Positions 1 through 12,053 of a DNA stretch of 64,000 bases are shown in pieces. The position numbers and the translations under genes are program-made. The notes beneath the pieces were generated by a model. That model worked only from the letters and a program-made list of their open reading frames with translations. It was not told where the DNA came from and searched no databases. This DNA comes from Centroberyx gerrardi (Eukaryota; Chordata; Actinopteri; Beryciformes; Berycidae): the NCBI RefSeq assembly GCF_048128805.1, contig NC_136000.1, positions 24,901,049 to 24,965,048 on the forward strand, read 5' to 3'. The first letter of the stretch is position 1; each line of letters starts with the position of its first letter.

Positions 1-146
1 TCCGGTGAGGAACGGGACCGGGTGCAAACTGCGCCTGTCACGCAGACACGTAGTAGATGATTACAAGCGGTTTGTGCACACGACCTGGCGAGGCACGGGC
101 AGCGGGAGCAGAAATTCCCAAGCGAGGACGAGTTGGCGTTTTTGTC

Positions 147-154
147 ATGCAAAT
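147..154 (+). promoter_or_regulatory. octamer motif ATGCAAAT in a CG-rich stretch
   Basis: A perfect POU-factor octamer lies in a locally CG-rich segment (about 1-200). Such pairing is common in vertebrate promoters and enhancers, but an 8-bp word occurs by chance and no flanking gene is visible in the window. Confidence 0.25.
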
Positions 155-708
155 TATGTAAGACCCGTCGCGCGCCCCCCGGGACACAGGAGTTCCGATT
201 AATTGACACATTTCTAGAGGAAAAACAAGATTATATAACTGGGTAACAGAACACACCGGTTGGTTGCAAATGTTTACGAAATAAATATATATATATATAA
301 TTGTGGTCTGTAGGGAAATAATGTGGCCTGTTGAGATTCATATTATAATCTCGTGAGGGATATAATCAAAGGGGTTTTCAGTCTCTCTCTCCGTCTCAAT
401 ATCAGTTCAGAGTAATACAAGTCCAAAGTGAGTCCAGAGGCTTCCAGAAGAACCGGGGACTCAAGTTTTTGTTTTACCGACACAACATTAGTTTAATACA
501 GTTCAGCCTAATTGAAGAGTCATTCCTCTGTCATCTATCCCGTGATTCGGGTTTCTGTCTGTGCACACGGTTCACACAGACAGCAGTCAAAGCTGTCTAT
601 TGTCGCTCTCTTCCGGGACAACCCCCCCTCCCTCGTCTCTGCACTCGGTCGCTACACCGAGCGCTCGTGAGCAACCGAAAGTAAACACACGACTTGTATG
701 ACTATATG

Positions 709-1269
709 CTGCCTTCAAGTGCTGTCGAAAATGTCGCCACACGATGAGCGACCCAACAAACAAATACGACGGGGAAATGTCGTGCTTTTTCTGTGATACC
801 TGAGTTGCCGATATGTGACGAGATGTTTAGGGGCCGCGTCCTGAGGAAAAAACGCCTGAGAGGATGGAAGCCTTGTCAGTAACTGATGGTGAAAGTGATG
901 TGTAACTCTTATTCTTTTTCTTATTGTCTGTTATTGTTAGGAATCTGTTAATAAGTAGGGTTGTTGTATGTTTGTATTTTCATTTTGTTTAACTTTCAGT
1001 TGTCTCACATTTTTGTTTTTAATAAATAGGCAAAAACATCACTTATATGGCTGATGTGCCATCTTCGTTCTGCCAATGCAGCAAAAAGTAGGCTACTTCT
1101 GTGATACTTGATTTCTAAAATGAAACGACAGCCACTAAAAACTACCTTTATGACAAGGTGCCTGTTTCGTATTTTTGACCTAAAGCACTTGAATGGTCGA
1201 CAGTTGGTAGGCCTATTACAACCACTGTACTCGGAAATCGGAGCTTGCGATGAGCACTTGAAGGCAGCA
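709..1269. mobile_element. possible small DNA transposon with 17-bp inverted ends
   Basis: TGCTGCCTTCAAGTGCT at the left is repeated as its reverse complement at the right. The same word recurs at about 17941-17958, and a related word (TGCTGCGTTCATGTACT) at about 21811-21827, as expected of a dispersed family end. Target-site duplications are not clear and the interior holds no recognisable ORF, so the boundaries are tentative. Confidence 0.35.
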
Positions 1270-2692
1270 ACAGTCATTTTTGCGCCCGCTACATATCCGA
1301 CCGCTTGGCTTTAGCGGGCCTGGGGTGATTTTCCACAAGTCCTTGTGAGAGTAAATGACAGTTAGCAATGAGCTGAGTCATTGTCATGATCTGCAAATTA
1401 TGGTATATAGAACCGTGTGTAGACTATGTGTCAAAACAAAAAACTGATTTGGAACTGAGTGCAGGGGCCGTGAGAAAATAATACGTTTTTAGAAGGATAC
1501 TATACAAATACCACAGCAAAACTTTCAAATATTGTATCAGTTTATCATGCAGCACAGCCACAATACAGGTAATATATATATATATACGTATAGAAAATCT
1601 AATTTATATGTATATTATATTTATATTTATATCATCTATAATACAACCATTTCCAAATATAAAAGTTTGAAATTATAAAGAATTGTTTCATGACATTCAA
1701 AGCACGTTGTGTGCCTGTATTTGAGTCTTATTGTTGTTGTCGTTGTTATTATTAAGTATCAGTTTGTAGCCTACTGTTTGTATTCAAGTTGTCAATATGT
1801 TTCTGCACCAATGTCACTATTTCTGTACAGTTACTGTGCTGGGTGAACTAGTGGAAACCTGGTTTGTAACATAATTTACTGGCTCCTAAACATGTGCATT
1901 GCCAACTATGACTTCAACTGTATGAAACGACAGAGTTCCTCAAACAGGAGTCCAGCATACTGGTCTTTGCCATGAACTGCAGTTTAGTTCACCGTGGTGC
2001 CTGTCTGAACTTTGATCAAAATAACATCTGAGAATAAACAATGACAATAATTACTCAATGTCCAGTGTTGTACTACCAAATACAACTTTGAAAAGGGTTT
2101 GCCTTATTCATTTCACAGTGTTTGGTTTGATTATATGAACTTGCATAAATAAATAAGATAGGCTGCATCACTCACTGAGCCTGATATTAATTAGGCTACT
2201 TGATTTAAAAATTGGGCTGAGGAGCTCAGGACATTAGTGAAGTATTATGAGTACAATGAATCTGAAAACACTTCATTTTTCTTGTGTGACCTACCTTTCT
2301 AGCGTCTATGTCTATGTTTTGATAAAGGCTATACATAAAGTTTATTATTATTAGCCTATTATTATGTGTACAACTTCATCCTCTCCTCTTCTCTGGTGAG
2401 ATGAAAGGACAAAACCATAGAGATTAAATTTACTCAATTTGGCCTGGGCTGAAAATTATTAGAAACACCAAAATAGTTAATTGGTCATTTGTATGTCATG
2501 TTTAAGTCTCTTCTAACGAGTTGGTTGAGGTATTTAAACATTTGGTTTGCCATTTTGTTCTAGATCAACTTTCTTCCTCTTCCTAAGCCCAGGGCCCAAA
2601 CTGTCTGTCACTCTGAGGCCTTTTAAAAGACATGAAGGGACGACATGGGGAGGTGCTGTTTGTGTCTGTGAGCTTTAGAGGGAGACATTCAA

Positions 2693-2717
2693 AGAGAGAG
2701 AGAGAGAGAGAGAGAGA
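2693..2717. repeat. (GA)n microsatellite
   Basis: About a dozen perfect GA dinucleotides, in gene-free DNA. Confidence 0.9.
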
Positions 2718-3659
2718 CTATCATATAGACTAGAGTTATAGGCATGGTTGCAAACTCTTGTGCTCTAGATTTCTTCAGTATTTGAGCTACTTGTATTCTA
2801 CTTGCACTAAACATTTTAAACAGATAATCCACGTTTTACTCTGCCTCATTTATCTAACATCTATAGTTACAAAACATGATAATAACGAAGCCACACCTTA
2901 AATGTTTGGGCCAGCTAGCTGTAAGAGAGAGGAATCTAAACTAAAATGGCTAAAATACAAGCACCTCATGTAGAATGTATACTTTTACTTTTGATACTTA
3001 AAGGGGCACTTCACCAAAAAAATGAACCTGACAAATTTTAATTATTATCACACACGTATGCTAAAAACTGTTCACAATCTGAGAAAATCTACTTTACAGG
3101 TAATTAAATTATATTTGAATTGGTGTGCATAAGGATTTATAAGAAATCAAATCAAAAATCAACATAAGTGAATTAGCTTTTTCAACTCAAAGGCTGCACA
3201 CTACCATGAAAGTAAGTCTGTCTCATGAATTATTTAACTGCTGTTGATTTGCATTGTAGCGTAATTGGAGTGTTTGTTAATTTCCTGCATTCCCTTACTG
3301 TTTTACATCACTGTAAATCATTTTCCAGTGCTTTTATCACTTCATGAGAATTTGCCTATTTTTCCCTTGTTTCAGTTGTTTTTCTAAGTAAATATTTTTG
3401 AAACAAATGCTCGTACTCCCAGTAAAGACGAAGGCACCAATCTAAGCCATAATTGTGTAAAATCTATATTTATTTTCTGTTTAATTTCATGGACTATAGC
3501 TGGCGGAAGCATCTTGCTTTGGTTTGTCTGTTGGCTTGAACGGGCTGTGACTGACAGAAGGCGGGTCCTAACGTAGCCACAGAGAACGTTCGCTATTGGT
3601 TGAAAGATTTATATTGGAGAGGAAAAAGTGGAAATCAGGGAAGCAGAGAGTGGAAGTGA

Positions 3660-3675
3660 GACGCCCCCTGCTGTC
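3660..3675 (-). promoter_or_regulatory. CTCF-like core
   Basis: The reverse complement reads GACAGCAGGGGGCGTC. It fits the vertebrate CTCF core (CCASYAGRKGGCRS) with mismatches only at the outer positions. It sits about 140 bp beyond the profilin poly(A) signal. Occupancy is inferred only. Confidence 0.35.
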
Positions 3676-3812
3676 TCGTCTTGGCTCTATTTACTTTCTC
3701 TGTCTTTCACTACCAGTGTGTTTCTACTTTTATTCAAGTAAGAAATTGTACACTTCTGCCACCACTACACACACACACACGTACACAGTAAGTATGAATG
3801 TGGTGGTAGCTC

Positions 3813-3818
3813 TTTATT
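3813..3818 (-). terminator. poly(A) signal of the profilin gene
   Basis: AATAAA on the minus strand, about 360 bases past the profilin stop codon at 4176. It is the first canonical hexamer downstream, giving a short 3' UTR. Confidence 0.5.
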
Positions 3819-4175
3819 TTTGACATTTTTAAAACATCTTATGATGGGTTTGTCAGAACAATACAGAAATGACGTGCTTTGACAAAGGTACTGTTAAAGA
3901 TAACAGCTCTTTAATGAAACAGTAACGAAACAGTAAAGGCAACAATTTTCATACACAAAAATAATCATCTAAATCTAAAGTAATTAACTTTCATCTATAA
4001 TCATGAAACCATAAAAGCAAATATGGCACGATAAGCAACACATAAAACATCAATATGTCAACTTATCCCCCTAAGATGCTGTGAGAAAATGAGAAACAAT
4101 GTTTTTGAAATTGGAAAGTTTCCACTCGGACAGCAGCTGCAGTCATTCTTGTTTGGTAGGGCAAAGCCTGTCGTT

Positions 4176-7100
4176 TTACATATTTAGATTTTTCAGGTAA
4201 TCACCCACGAACATGACCCTCTTTTCCAGGTTTCCTCCATGAACGGTTGGGTTGCCTTTCGCAAAGATAAGAGCTAGATACACAGAGAAAGAGAGAGAGG
4301 GAGAGAGAGAGAGAGAGACACGGCAGACAGAGAAACAGACATAAAAGAGAGAACGAAAGCGAGAGACAGACGGTTGAAAATCATGGTAATGGTAAATCAT
4401 GCTGGTAATGGTAATCTAATGGTAAAAAGCATGCTACTAAAATTGTCATCTGCTATTGGCTGATCTTTGGTGCCAGGTGATGTCACCAACTATTGTACTC
4501 TATAGAAGGTGACATCACCTGGCACCAGCCAATGGCAGATGGCAATTTCAGTAGCATGCTTTTTACAATTAGCTGTCAGGCTTTACACAGATTTGGGTTT
4601 GGTGATAAGTTACTCTTTAGCTTTGTAAAAGGCATGTGAAAATAAAAGAAGCACAATGTTTCACAAATGGCATGTAATCATCAGGGGTGGGTAGTAACGC
4701 ATTACAAGTAACGCACATGAGTAAAAAAGTAGTTTTTTTTAAGGAACGAGTACTTTTAGTTCTTTTTTTTTTAAACTGTACTTCTACTCTTAACTCGAGT
4801 ATATTTTTGAGCCAGTAATCTACTTTTTACTTCACTACACAACTAGTCTGCTCTAAATGTGGGGATTGAGTGTAGGGGGAGAGAGCGCGAGGAGCACCTC
4901 TACTGCAGATGCCAAGCTGCCAGCTGCCTGGAAGAAAAATAAGCACCACCTGTCTTTTGACCACGATGCGATGATGACGGAGCAAAACCCAGAACAAGAG
5001 GCAGCTTCCAACAAATGGTATCCCCAAATGAAAAATGTGAATGGAAAGAAGTTTTCATTCTCTAGTTGATTGACTGAGGTCTTGGTACAGGGAGTAATAC
5101 TACAGAACAGAAAATCTGAGTTTTAATTAATTGTATTGTATTCGGTATCTACTGCATTTTGGGGCTGTAATAGGTTTGGTTACTTTCATAATGTCTGTAA
5201 ATACTAGAGTTAAACAGACTTATATTCTGTTTTATAAAGGGCTAAGAAAGTGCTGTTTTTTCATTATTTTGCACTGGCCCGCACACCCTAAAAAATATTA
5301 AAATGGAAAGTAACTTGTACTTTGAGTAATTTATTAACCAGGTACTTTTTTACTTTTACTTGAGTAGGTTTCTCAAATGGTAATTTTCACTTTTACTTGA
5401 GTCATTTTTTATGGGAGTAATTGTACTTTTACTTGAGTATAGATTTTCAGTACTCTACCCACCACTGGTAATCATCTTTCTGTTTTTAACAGAAACCAGA
5501 AAATCTGGTTTTCCTAGGTTGAAATACTGAATAACATTTACTCTCGTTACTGTAATTATGTCACTTTTTTGTGTACTTGTACTTTTTTGAAAGTCAGTAG
5601 TTTCGCTGCATTTTAAATCACTTCCATTACAGAGTACAAATTTTCTTCTCCGGGTTTCTTCCCTTAACAACTTACATCTTCATCTACACCTTCAGATAAC
5701 CTAAACCTTCAGATATCCACGCTTAAATGTAAACACCTCAGGAGGTTTCAAATTCTAGCCTCAAAACCATCTATTTAACCACAAAATCAACCCAATCTAC
5801 ACTGAGACATTGTTGGGTCCTCTTTCAAAAGTAATGCATCATTGGGGAGAGCGAGCCAGTGTTGGCACAGCATTTTCATTATGGGGTTGCCATACATTTC
5901 TCTACTTTTCTTATTAGGAAAATGACAAAAAATGTTTGTTGAAAAGTTTTTGATTTCAACCACAGATACGATTAAAAAGGTGGTTTGCTTGTACCAAATG
6001 ACTGACAAACTGTAATCTCTACTACTAGCTACTGGGCAGCAGATGATGTCTGACTTACACAGTAGACTCTCCATCAATAATTACTTGTACTTATGATTTG
6101 AACAGCAAAGGTTTGTGTTCATATAATCACAACTAATGAAAGGAACAAATGTGTTAGCATTAGGGCTGGGCCATAATTCAATATTATCATTTATTGTCTT
6201 TCAGTGGAATCATATCATGATGGTGATTTCCCATTCTGCTGTCTAAATTGATGAGCACAAGCAAATTTTATTTAAAAACTGAGGTATGAAACATTTTAAG
6301 GAATATAATTTGAAAAATTCAGTTTTGACTGACATCACACCTCATCATTACCATTCAGTTCAATGGGATGAACATTAACTTGATTATGTGATTTTGCAAA
6401 CGTGAGCCATATTGCGATATATATATCGATACGTCAATGCTTGCATGTGAATGTGTATTTGTATGTTTGCTCAATATGTATGTGCATATGAGTGTGTACA
6501 TGTAAGTGTGTGTGTGTGTGTTGCACTTCTTACCCGTTTTGGTCTTGGCGATAAAAATGCAATAGCTTTCATTATCCAGTGGAGTTTTTAAGGTTTTCAG
6601 GTGCATGGTACCGTCTTGAATAAACCAGTCACGCACCATCGTGCACTTGACTCCGCCCACCTTCGGCCCGTTCATGAACAGAGACGCCCGGTCAGAACCT
6701 GTCAGGGTTTTCACCTCGTCGGCCTGCGTAGGAAACAACGCCACAAGCTCATGAAAATCATGGACTTTCAAAGTTAAGAGTCACACAAGTGTAAAAGGAA
6801 GCAATCACAGGGAGTACAAGTGGACCGCCAAGCCCTTTACTGTAACCTACAAGGATACAAGGATGCCACATGGATTATGTACTTTTATTCTTAACCTTTA
6901 AGTCCACTGGCTGTGCACAGTGTCCCTCTGAACTACAAACAGATCTGCAAACGTCCCTGAGGCTGTAATGGCGGTTCACTGTCTTCCCTCTCCTCCCTAC
7001 CTCTTCAGTTTGTCGACATTCCAGTCATAGCCTGCCGTAACAGGCCTAAAGGTCTCAAAATAACACCCTGTCCTGTAAAGTGGTCTGACAGTGACGGATT

Positions 7101-7545
7101 AGCAGCATTCCAGGTAACATGGCTGCTTTCACACAGGTATTCACAGCAGATTTTTTTTGTTACCAATTAACTCTGATGGGTGTGGACTTACATAAACACC
7201 GATAGAGTTGATTTCTATGCTCTCAGAGTTAAATTAACACTGAGGATTTTGCAGGTAGGGGTTCAGCGTCGGCCTCTTTAACCACTATTCTATCCTACCG
7301 CCCCTGCCCAAACATTGTTGCCATAATGATAAAACACAAAGAATTAATTCACCCTGCATACACACTTTCAGTTATTGTTTTTTTACCGTGATTTTGCCCA
7401 GCATGCCCCGCCCGGCCCACATTCTGCCATCCAGGCCCACGATGGCCGATTCCATGAGTAGGTTACCGGCTTCTGGTTCGAAATTAGCCAGAATATCAAG
7501 GTAGGCGTACCAAGGTGTATCCTTCTCCTCTTGCTTATCTGCCAT
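4176..7545 (-). CDS. profilin, divergent teleost paralogue (3 coding exons)
   Basis: Profilins bind monomeric actin, proline-rich ligands and phosphoinositides and control actin assembly in the cytoplasm. Coding exons run 7545-7387, 6723-6534 and 4273-4176; phases 0/1/2 fit and give 148 residues (typical profilins are about 140). The N-terminal PWYAYLDIL matches the family's WxxYxDxL start. The middle exon has the family pattern around TGSDRASLFMNGPKVGG and KCTMVRDWFIQDG, and the last exon ends with TVHGGNLEKRV. Residues 21-32 look inserted relative to mammalian PFN1. The start is the first ATG after a plausible acceptor at 7567; a noncoding first exon probably ends at 8065 (donor GTAAGC) below a TATA box. 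Intron 2 carries a foldback element and a hAT-type element. It is clearly profilin, but which fish paralogue is unresolved, so no symbol is given. Confidence 0.88.
4422..4566. mobile_element. foldback MITE-like element, copy 1
   Basis: A left arm (4422-4487) and a right arm (4508-4566) are near-perfect inverted repeats around a 20-bp loop. The arms start GTAAAAAGCATGCTACT and include TTGGCTG and GGTGCCAGGTGATGTCACC. A related foldback lies at 35408-35579 with the same order of motifs (AGCATGC, ATTG, ATCTGCT, TTGGCTG). It sits in profilin intron 2. No coding capacity. Confidence 0.7.
4674..5475. mobile_element. non-autonomous hAT-type element with 8-bp target duplication
   Basis: The element proper is 4682-5467 (786 bp). 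It begins CAGGGGTGGGTAGTA and ends TACTCTACCCACCACTG, which are imperfect inverted ends. It is flanked on both sides by the identical 8-mer GTAATCAT (4674-4681 and 5468-5475). Eight-base duplications are diagnostic of hAT transposition. Both ends are packed with ACTTTTACTTGAGTA-like subterminal repeats, the usual transposase-binding landscape. The interior has only a 70-codon ORF (4857-5069) and no transposase, so it moved in trans. It lies in profilin intron 2. Confidence 0.85.
6159..6435. repeat. dispersed repeat starting AGGGCTGGGC
   Basis: It begins AGGGCTGGGCCATAATTCAA and ends in an AT-rich block with TATTGCGATATATATATCG, an organisation I recall from common fish dispersed repeats. Similar starts occur at about 24736 and 37672. 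Boundaries are estimated; it lies in profilin intron 2. Confidence 0.35.
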
Positions 7546-7964
7546 TTTTCATAGGCAGGGAGGGAAACTGTATTGGAAACAAAGGAAAGGTAACTTACCA
7601 CATTGGCAGATTTGTTTTTTTTTGTTTTTTTTACTTGCTTTCAATATAGAAAATTAGAAACACAAGATAGAATGGCTTTTCAGCTTTTGCAGTGTAGGTT
7701 ATATGTGAGCATTCAGACACGCCCAGAGAAAGAAGAGGTGGTGGGAGGGCAGGTATAGATAGAGACAGAGCTGAAGTAAAGCAAAATATTAAAAACAGGC
7801 ACATCCTACACTATTAACAAACCCCCCAAAAAAGCCAATAATCACTCCCCGTATGTGTGAGTTCATCTGCATCACATCAGCAACTGACTTTATCCTGTGT
7901 TCAGACTTTTACTACTCTGGCAGATCATTTTGCTGGTTCCAAGAAACTTGACAGACAGAGAGAG

Positions 7965-7965
<1 letters not shown>

Positions 7966-8023
<58 letters not shown>

Positions 8024-8033
8024 AAAAGAAAAG
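7966..8033. repeat. (GAAA)n microsatellite
   Basis: About 17 GAAA units with few interruptions in the profilin intron that separates the noncoding exon from the first coding exon. It produces spurious Lys/Glu/Arg ORFs in several frames. Confidence 0.92.
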
Positions 8034-8121
8034 AGCAATAGAGAAAGAGAACATTTTGGCTTACCTGAGTGAGGTTTGTCAGGGGAGAGCGAAGGAGAGG
8101 AGAAAAGTACGAGGTGTCAAG

Positions 8122-8129
8122 CTTTTATA
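8122..8129 (-). promoter_or_regulatory. TATA box of the profilin gene
   Basis: The minus strand reads TATAAAAG here. About 30 bases further on lies a pyrimidine-rich leader, followed by a donor (CTCACTCAG then GTAAGC) at 8065/8064 that can splice to the acceptor at 7567 just before the profilin ATG. TATA, leader, donor and acceptor in order make a coherent promoter and first exon. A focused TATA promoter suggests tissue-restricted rather than ubiquitous expression. Confidence 0.55.
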
Positions 8130-9244
8130 CTTCTCAGTGTGTGTGCCGGAGGGGAGGAGGGTTGTCCCAAAGTCGCAAACAGACCAGATGTTTGCAAAAG
8201 GTATGCCAACCCTCAGGTCTGACCTGCTACATGCACACACAAGCGAACTGACACATATCAGCTCTCCGCTCTCCTCCCCAAGTCACACTGAGCCCAGTCG
8301 GCATCCTCCATGCACAGTCCAGGAGGGACTCCCAAAGCTGCTGCACAGAGACATACAGTATATTACTCTCACTTTGTTTCTAGTCTGAATATAGAGAGTC
8401 GTTTATACACACACACACCACTCCTGTTGCTTTGCAGGCAACTTCCACGCTCTGACCGAGCAGGAAAAACTGATAGACTGAAATGAAAGCACTGCAGGTC
8501 CATGGGCGAGGCAGGAGACAGTACAGTAAAGTACAAGACCTGAATCTAGGTTACTGTAAAAATGCATTCTATTGCAGTTAGTAGAAACTGAAATCAGTAG
8601 CGTAATCTAAGGGATTACCCAAACTCAACACACACACAAGTAGCTGTATGTAGCTGTATACAGTATTTTTTTAGTTAACATAGCAGAATATAGATTTGAT
8701 TTGATTTTTTTTTTTGATTTTCAATATGTAATGCTGTTGCAAGTATTACGTTACTACCCCCCTGGGAGGGGGGTGTGTTCAGAAATTGATTGGAATTCTT
8801 CCTGCTGGTTCACGATGATGTCACCACTAAAGATTTTCTGTGAGATTTTGATATAAAAATATAAGAAAATATGTTTTTTTGTCATTTTGTTTGGCATAAA
8901 TTGTTATGACAGAGTGAGCTAAAAAGGAGAAAAAGTAATCGTCACCTCACTGTGACTTTAAAGTGAATATATATATATATGACATGTCCATGGCATGTTC
9001 TAAACAAGAATAATGTCATCCAAAGTTCATCTCAGTCAAAATCGAAACTTTCACATGGCTTAGGATATATAGTATATTTTCATATACTGTATATTATTCA
9101 TTATTATATTTTCTGTATGAATACTTGCCCTACATTATGGCATAGAGGATTACAACATCAAATTATGTGTATTGGTAGACCAATAATCTTGTGGTAAAAT
9201 CTTTTCATAGTGATTAAAACACAAGCATTTGCATACAGAGACAA

Positions 9245-9281
<37 letters not shown>

Positions 9282-10228
9282 CTCCCCTAGCTGTTGCCTG
9301 CAGGCAACTAGCACAGTCTGACTGAGCAGGAAAAACCAGGAGGGGACAACTTGGTTCAGCCTTGAGTGAATACAGATGAGGTGAAACATGCAGAAACAGT
9401 GAGGCTCTTAAACGATCATTTCCATAAAGCTTTTCATAGAACTGACTAGACCTCAGCCTCTCAGCAGATCTCTGTGTTCATTTTAGCAGTAAAGTTATAT
9501 TTCATTTGAATCTTTTTGAATACATGCAGTTTTTGTCACATTCATTTCAGCCACACTTACTATTTCGATATTGGCCTTCTATGACTTTCCAAATAGTTTT
9601 AACAAAGGACTTAAAGGAGGCATTTTAAGGGGCTGTTCAGGTGTGTGTGTGTGTGTGTGTGTGTGTGCGTTCCCAGCTCCCTCAGGCCATTACATAGGAA
9701 TGTGGTCTCAACTCATTGGGGTAGGGAAATAAGGGTAGTAGTCATTTTAAACACAGAGTCTCTCTCTCTCTCTTTCTGTGTCTCTTCCACACACATTGGT
9801 CATACGTTACGTAACAGGATTGTTGTAATCTGAATACAAACCCTGGTAACTGTAATCTGCTGCAGTCAGTGGAGGATGGGGGGGGGAGTGGGGGTGTCAC
9901 TGCAAAGAGCTCCACTGAACTCTGTCCAGATGTATCAAGACTTAAGTGAAAGTTAAGAAATGCCTTGGTTTATCGATTTAGGTTGAGGGTCTCTGGCCAA
10001 TCAGATATTAGAGGTAACCATGGCAACACCTATCCGTGTGTGTCTGGATGGAGATGAAAAAGCCTGAATGTTGTAAAGTTTTAAAGTTTTAAAGGCCTAC
10101 TATGAGAAAAAAACAACAATTAAATGGTGCGAAAAGAGAAGCTCTATACGTCTCACTGCATACCTCCTCCTCCTAAGTCTCCACATTGTCCTCTAGTGTT
10201 TCTTGCTCGGGCATGTAAGTTGCCTGCA

Positions 10229-10259
<31 letters not shown>

Positions 10260-12045
10260 GCAGGTCAGACCCGAGTGTTGACATACTGACTTGCTGCTGG
10301 ACAGGTCTGTGGTGACCTTTTGTGTGTGCATGTGTGTTGGAATGTTTTTTTCCCCCTTATCAGTCGTACATCTCTGCAAATGTTCGGAACAACTTTAATA
10401 TTTCCCTATAGTCTATTTCTGTGGAATCTTTATTTTTTGCTCGTGTGTGCAGGGTGGGGCAGGAGGGGTGGTGGGGGTTGGGTGGGAGTTTACAGCACAG
10501 ACAGTTTGGGGGGCAATTTGATCCTATAGGCCAGCAGGGGTAAATGCACTGTAAAAAATGACCTGCTTGGCTTAGCAAGTGATTTTACTTTGCATTTATT
10601 TTGCACTTATTTTGCATTTTTGCATCTGTGGTACATCAAAATAGTTGAAGTCAAATTTTCATTCACACTTAAATCCTATATTGCACTGGCAGGTGATTTT
10701 CCCCATTTCAAGAAATGTATTTTCACTTGTTTCATGACAGTATGACTTGTTCTGAGATTTGAGACTTGAAACAAGCTATGAAACAAGTGAAATTTCTTGG
10801 TGTCAGCTGAATTACCCGCCAGTGCAGTGAGATGATTTCATTCAAAGCCTCTTGAGGAAAGCTCAATAGAAGCTCGATAGAAGATAAAGTCACTTGCTGA
10901 GCGTGTCACTTTTTGCTGTGCATGCACCCGTCCAGGCCTGGGATCGTATTCCTGTGTCACCCTGAAAAGCAAAGGAAGGGTTTCATTCTAAAACTCTATA
11001 GGGCCGCTCTAGGAAAAAAAAAAAAGTAATTTGAATACTTACAAATGTTATGCACATTTGTGAAAAATATTCTCTGAATGCAAGATAAATAAAATGACTA
11101 TTAACACTCATATTTTAAATGGAATTGGGGGCTCTTTGTATTGAACAATTTGCCCTATATTGGCCCATATGTTTCCTCCACAAATCATATGCTGGTGGTC
11201 GCGCTCTTTGCAGCTGCAAAGGAGCTACTGGGAACACTTGATCTGGGAAGGCTCGCCCGCCTCGCTCAGCCTGTCAGTCACCTGGCTCTGGTCTCAAAGC
11301 AGGTCAGTTCATTTACTTCACTTACAGTTTACAATTGAAGCTTTAGAAGTCTGAATGCAAGGTGACCATGCTTGCAGAGCTTGGGATATTTTTTGCAGCG
11401 GGAGCACGTTCTGCAGCATGTGTACAGAGTCAAGCTTACCCTTCTGCTGCTCCTACTTGTAGAAGAAATTAACAAATTCAGTCAAATTCTTACACGTATT
11501 GCATGGAAATGATAATTACTTATGCATTGTAAGATGAGGTTGAAATGTTTAACTTTGTAAGATATGCCTTATTCAGAGCATAAATGAAAAGTACAGAGCT
11601 AGGCATAGAAAGCATATAGAATAAGGTATATAAAATATAAGTAACAGTAAATGTCTTTAGGAAAGCGGCCACACTGATATTTTCAAACTGAGAATTTTCT
11701 AGAACCGCGTCACTTGTGTTTTCTTTCTTACTTTGCTGAGAAGGGAGCTGTGCCATGAAGGGCCAGGGCCACTTTTTGTTATCAGATCCCCCAGTTCTAT
11801 TCTGAAAGTATCTTCTCAGGTAGATAGACAGATAATGACTGATAGATAATGTCCACCATCTCTGCACCTTTATGATTTTGCAGTTTTGGAGAGTAGAATA
11901 AAAAATTGCATTTGTTGGCCTCAAATAGCCCATTCTACTTTATCATAATGTGTTTTGTTCCCCCCCTCCCAAACACATCCATGTCATTGTATATAAAGGG
12001 TGAGATTGGTAATTTAAGGGCTTTTCACTCTTTTGTGCTTCACAG
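8130..12045. other. intergenic region between profilin and sc5d
   Basis: No conserved coding exon was seen. It holds CA/GT microsatellites at about 9247-9277, 9641-9668 and 10231-10259, a hairpin ACCCCCC/GGGGGGT near 8756-8774, an X-box-like word GTAACCATGGCAAC at 10014-10027, and an inverted-repeat element at 10544-10924. The sc5d acceptor at 12045 implies an upstream noncoding exon. A candidate ends at about 11302 (CAAAGCAG then GTCAGT), but this is weak. Confidence 0.5.
10544..10924. mobile_element. inverted-repeat element with TGCACTGTAAAAAATGAC ends
   Basis: The outer ends are TGCACTGTAAAAAATGAC... with AGCAAGTGA at the left, and the reverse complement of TGCACAGCAAAAAGTGAC... with AGCAAGTGA at the right. 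A second nested foldback at about 10684-10831 pairs GCACTGGCAGGT with ACCCGCCAGTGC and shares TTCACTTGTTTCAT. The CACTGnAAAAA end type is, from memory, abundant in fish genomes. No ORF. Target duplication not resolved. Confidence 0.55.
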
Positions 12046-12053
12046 ATTCAGCC

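Larger units (their letters stand above)
1..3800. other. left intergenic stretch, no gene recognised
   Basis: No ORF here resembles a known protein and no chain of splice-compatible exons could be built. The first 200 bases are rich in CG dinucleotides and contain an octamer ATGCAAAT at 147-154, so they could be the edge of a promoter or CpG island of a gene to the left. The rest is AT-rich with a GA microsatellite at 2693-2717. Copies of the word TGCTGCCTTCAAGTGCT face each other at about 709-725 and 1253-1269 and may be the ends of a small transposon. A CTCF-like core lies at 3660-3675. Confidence 0.5.

Noticed and set aside
7857-8388. ORFs with long Lys/Glu/Arg repeats
   Set aside because: Products of the (GAAA)n microsatellite in the profilin leader intron; no conservation or splice support.
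10014-10027. X-box-like GTAACCATGGCAAC
   Set aside because: A near match to the RFX site, but no ciliary gene start is close, so it was not called as regulatory.
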